Part shown: positions 8,614 to 10,076 of the stretch, in pieces
Layout: the number at the start of each line of letters is the position of its first letter
Numbering within the stretch: the stretch's first letter is position 1
NCBI GenBank assembly: GCA_028817685.1
Contig: JAPPPC010000516.1
Location: 1-10,076 of the forward strand
DNA: 10,076 nucleotides
From: Rhodospirillaceae bacterium
Lineage (GTDB): Bacteria > Pseudomonadota > Alphaproteobacteria > UBA8366 > GCA-2717185
Direction: 5' to 3'
Program-made: the position numbers and the translations under genes
The notes under the pieces: generated by a model
Databases searched by the model: none
Told to the model about the DNA's origin: nothing
Seen by the model: only the letters and a program-made list of their open reading frames with translations

Positions 8614-8625
8614 GTGGGCAATCAA

Positions 8626-8647
8626 CAATTTTCTAAGTGTAAAATTG
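8626..8647. promoter_or_regulatory. Perfect 7-bp inverted repeat, possible operator or terminator stem
   Basis: CAATTTT (8626-8632) and AAAATTG (8641-8647) form a perfect inverted repeat with an eight-base spacer. A second, outer pair, GGGCAAT (8616-8622) and ATTGCCC (8644-8650), overlaps the right arm. It is AT-rich in a GC-rich genome and lies between the dehydratase stop (8656) and the persulfide dioxygenase start (8543). Position over the presumed -35 region suits a repressor site. Alternatively it is the hairpin ending the dehydratase transcript, although no T run follows it on the minus strand. Confidence 0.5.
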
Positions 8648-8655
8648 CCCCGGCT

Positions 8656-9603
8656 TCAATCGATGCCCGCCGTACCGTTGCCGTTCACCACGGCCGCGAT
8701 GATCTGGTCGTCGGGGGCGCTGACCTTACCGCTTCGGATCGCCGCGAGGGCGGCAGCGCCTGCCAGTTCGACGCCCTGGCTCATCTCGAACCACAGCCAG
8801 CGCGCCGCATCGCGCATCTCCTCGTCGCTGACCAGAACGATCTCGTCGACCATGTCGCGGATGATGTCCAGATTGATCTGTGCGCTCCGCTTTGGCGACA
8901 GGGTGCCGGCGGCGCTTTCGATACTGTCCAAGGTCGTCACTTCACCGGCCTCGAGGCTTTTCGACAGCGTTGGCGCGCCGACCGGTTCGACGCCGACCAC
9001 CTTGACCTCGGGCTTCATCGCCTTCGCGGCGATGGCGATTCCGGAGATCAGCCCGCCACCGCCGATGCCGGCGACGATGACGTCGATGTCCGGCGACTGT
9101 TTCAGCATCTCGCGTGCGATCGTTCCCTGACCGGCGATAACGGCCGGATCGGCGAAGGGATGAATGTAGGTGAGACCATCCTTTTCCGCCCGCTCCAGGG
9201 CGGCGCGTTCTGAATCGTCCCAGACCTCGCCGACCCGCACCACTTCCGCACCCCAGCCCCGGGCGCGTTCGGCTTTGTCCATGCCGGATGTCTCCGGCAG
9301 GTAGATGACCGCCGGGCAGTCGGAGGCGTGCGCGGCATAGGCCACCGCGATGCCGTGATTGCCGCCCGAGGCGGTGATGACGCCGCGCGCGCGTTCTGCC
9401 TCGCTCAGCTGCAGGATGGCGTTGTTGGCGCCGCGCACCTTGAAGGCGCCGGTCACCTGCAGGCATTCGAGCTTGAGCATGGTCTTGCCGGCGCGCAGCG
9501 GGTCGCGAATGAACCGCGAGCGCAGGCAAGGGGTGCGGCGGACGCGGCTGGAAATCCGTTCCGCCGCCGCCTCGACATCCGCGAAGGTGATCAGGTCGCT
9601 CAT
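8656..9603 (-). CDS. PLP-dependent threonine/serine dehydratase-like enzyme (fold type II)
   Basis: Beta-family PLP enzyme of 315 residues, the length of catabolic or single-domain threonine/serine dehydratases, with no ACT regulatory domain. Visible motifs: LECLQVTGAFKVRGA with Schiff-base Lys55, ASGGNHGIAVAYAA (78-91) in place of the usual S-GN-AQG loop, the phosphate-binding AGIGGGGLISG (178-188), and VELAGAAALAA (278-288). The segment that normally reads SGGN or CGGN near the C-terminus reads VVNGNGTAG here, with Asn307 where Ser/Cys (or Thr in threonine synthases) normally contacts the pyridine nitrogen. The likely reaction is deamination of a hydroxy-amino acid to a 2-oxo acid and ammonia; a desulfhydrase or racemase activity is possible in this family. 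Its ATG directly follows the TAG stop of the cupin gene, so the two are surely co-transcribed and probably translationally coupled. Confidence 0.91.
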   Translation of the reverse strand: MSDLITFADVEAAAERISSRVRRTPCLRSRFIRDPLRAGKTMLKLECLQVTGAFKVRGANNAILQLSEAERARGVITASGGNHGIAVAYAAHASDCPAVIYLPETSGMDKAERARGWGAEVVRVGEVWDDSERAALERAEKDGLTYIHPFADPAVIAGQGTIAREMLKQSPDIDVIVAGIGGGGLISGIAIAAKAMKPEVKVVGVEPVGAPTLSKSLEAGEVTTLDSIESAAGTLSPKRSAQINLDIIRDMVDEIVLVSDEEMRDAARWLWFEMSQGVELAGAAALAAIRSGKVSAPDDQIIAAVVNGNGTAGID

Positions 9604-9966
9604 CTAGACGCCGAACCCGCTGCCGGCCTTCTTGTATTCGTCGCGCGGCGGCGCGAAGACATCCAGGATCGTCGCGCCCTCAGGCCCGATGCGGACGCCA
9701 TGCTCGACATTGCCCGGCGTGCGCCAGAAGTCGCCCTTCTTGAAGGGCACTTCTTCGCCATCCTGAATGCGGAACCCGCTGCCTTCCAGGCAGACCCCCC
9801 ACTGTTCCTGCGGGTGGCTGTGGATCGATCCCTGACTATTGGGGTCGCACTTCACCACCGACAGCATCGCCTCATCGCCGACGAAGATGTTGGTATTCAC
9901 CCCATCGGCCAGCATGCGCTCGATGCCGCCTTCGAGCGTGTCGAGATTGAAGAAGTTGTCGGGCAT
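9604..9966 (-). CDS. Small single-domain cupin protein
   Basis: A 120-residue protein with one cupin beta-barrel. Motif 1 reads GSIHSHPQEQWGVCLEGSG (46-64), giving metal ligands His49, His51 and Glu54; motif 2 reads PGNVEHG (84-90) with His89. No signal peptide or membrane segment. Such stand-alone cupins may be dioxygenases, isomerases, lyases or metabolite-binding proteins, and I cannot assign this one. The ligand set is complete, so a metal-dependent enzyme is plausible. The ATG at 9964-9966 has GGAG very close upstream and AGGGA about nine bases upstream. The stop codon abuts the start of the PLP dehydratase, so the cupin probably acts on the same compound or pathway. Being first in the pair, it is likely near the promoter, which would lie in the 110 bp up to the window edge. 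Confidence 0.88.
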   Translation of the reverse strand: MPDNFFNLDTLEGGIERMLADGVNTNIFVGDEAMLSVVKCDPNSQGSIHSHPQEQWGVCLEGSGFRIQDGEEVPFKKGDFWRTPGNVEHGVRIGPEGATILDVFAPPRDEYKKAGSGFGV

Positions 9967-10076
9967 GGCTCCGTTTCCCTGGCTAGTGTCCGTCTACGCC
10001 CTTCCTTAATCCGGACCGCGCTATGACGCAACGATGCGCATGCCTACGTGACCGATACCTTAGGACTGCGCCTCGA
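9967..10076. other. Region upstream of the cupin gene, no gene recognised
   Basis: This 110-bp stretch to the window edge should contain the promoter of the cupin-dehydratase transcript. I see no convincing -35/-10 pair. Short open frames on either strand run off the edge and are too short to judge; a neighbouring gene could begin or end here. Confidence 0.3.

Noticed and set aside
8544..8621. N-terminal extension of the persulfide dioxygenase to a TTG at 8621
   Set aside because: The extra 26 residues look random, and the internal ATG at 8543 has a good ribosome site and matches the family start.
7500..8636. Plus-strand open frame (378 codons) opposite the persulfide dioxygenase gene
   Set aside because: The minus strand encodes an intact two-domain enzyme; the plus-strand frame shows only its shadow.
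9967..10076. Possible promoter TTGCGT with TAAGGA for the cupin gene
   Set aside because: Both boxes are poor matches and similar pairs arise easily by chance; not enough to call.

Overview
The window looks like chromosomal DNA from a high-GC alphaproteobacterium, possibly Rhodospirillales or a relative. This rests on the pyrG-kdsA-eno gene order, the style of the proteins, and a dispersed palindromic element whose accidental translation gives the 'VILGLDPRIH'-type peptide often seen in alphaproteobacterial genomes. kdsA implies a Gram-negative cell that makes Kdo-containing lipopolysaccharide. No taxonomic search was possible, so the order-level placement is tentative.

Layout: (1) Positions 2-3721, plus strand, carry a housekeeping block: the 3' part of pyrG (CTP synthase), kdsA (Kdo-8-phosphate synthase, metal-dependent type by its Cys/His/Glu/Asp set) and eno (enolase). 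pyrG and kdsA are separated by one base; eno follows after 86 bp. (2) Positions 3736-3820 hold an 85-bp palindromic repeat. The usual alphaproteobacterial continuation after eno (an ftsB/divIC-like gene, then pyruvate dehydrogenase genes) is absent. (3) Positions 3842-6447, plus strand, hold an NAD(P) aldehyde dehydrogenase of the succinate-semialdehyde dehydrogenase type followed by an iron-type alcohol dehydrogenase. Together they could oxidise an alcohol to an aldehyde and then to an acid. (4) Positions 6513-9966, minus strand, hold, in transcription order, a small cupin, a PLP-dependent threonine/serine dehydratase-like enzyme that starts directly after the cupin stop codon, a persulfide dioxygenase-rhodanese fusion, and a 2-oxoglutarate/Fe(II) oxygenase of the isopenicillin N synthase family. 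A 22-bp perfect inverted repeat lies in the 112-bp gap upstream of the persulfide dioxygenase and may be an operator or the terminator of the dehydratase transcript.

How the genes may work together: the first block is core metabolism. The rest is small-molecule catabolism whose substrates cannot be fixed from sequence. The firmest functional statement there is that the MBL-rhodanese protein keeps all expected metal ligands and the rhodanese cysteine, and so should handle glutathione persulfide and sulfane sulfur. A link between the dehydratase (possible source of sulfide from cysteine), the persulfide enzyme and the adjacent oxygenase is a hypothesis only.

There are no RNA genes, CRISPR arrays, transposases, phage genes or defence genes. 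No gene-free stretch exceeds about 120 bp. I found no convincing wholly new system; the points most worth checking are the inverted repeat, the persulfide dioxygenase-oxygenase pairing and the unusual cofactor loop of the dehydratase.
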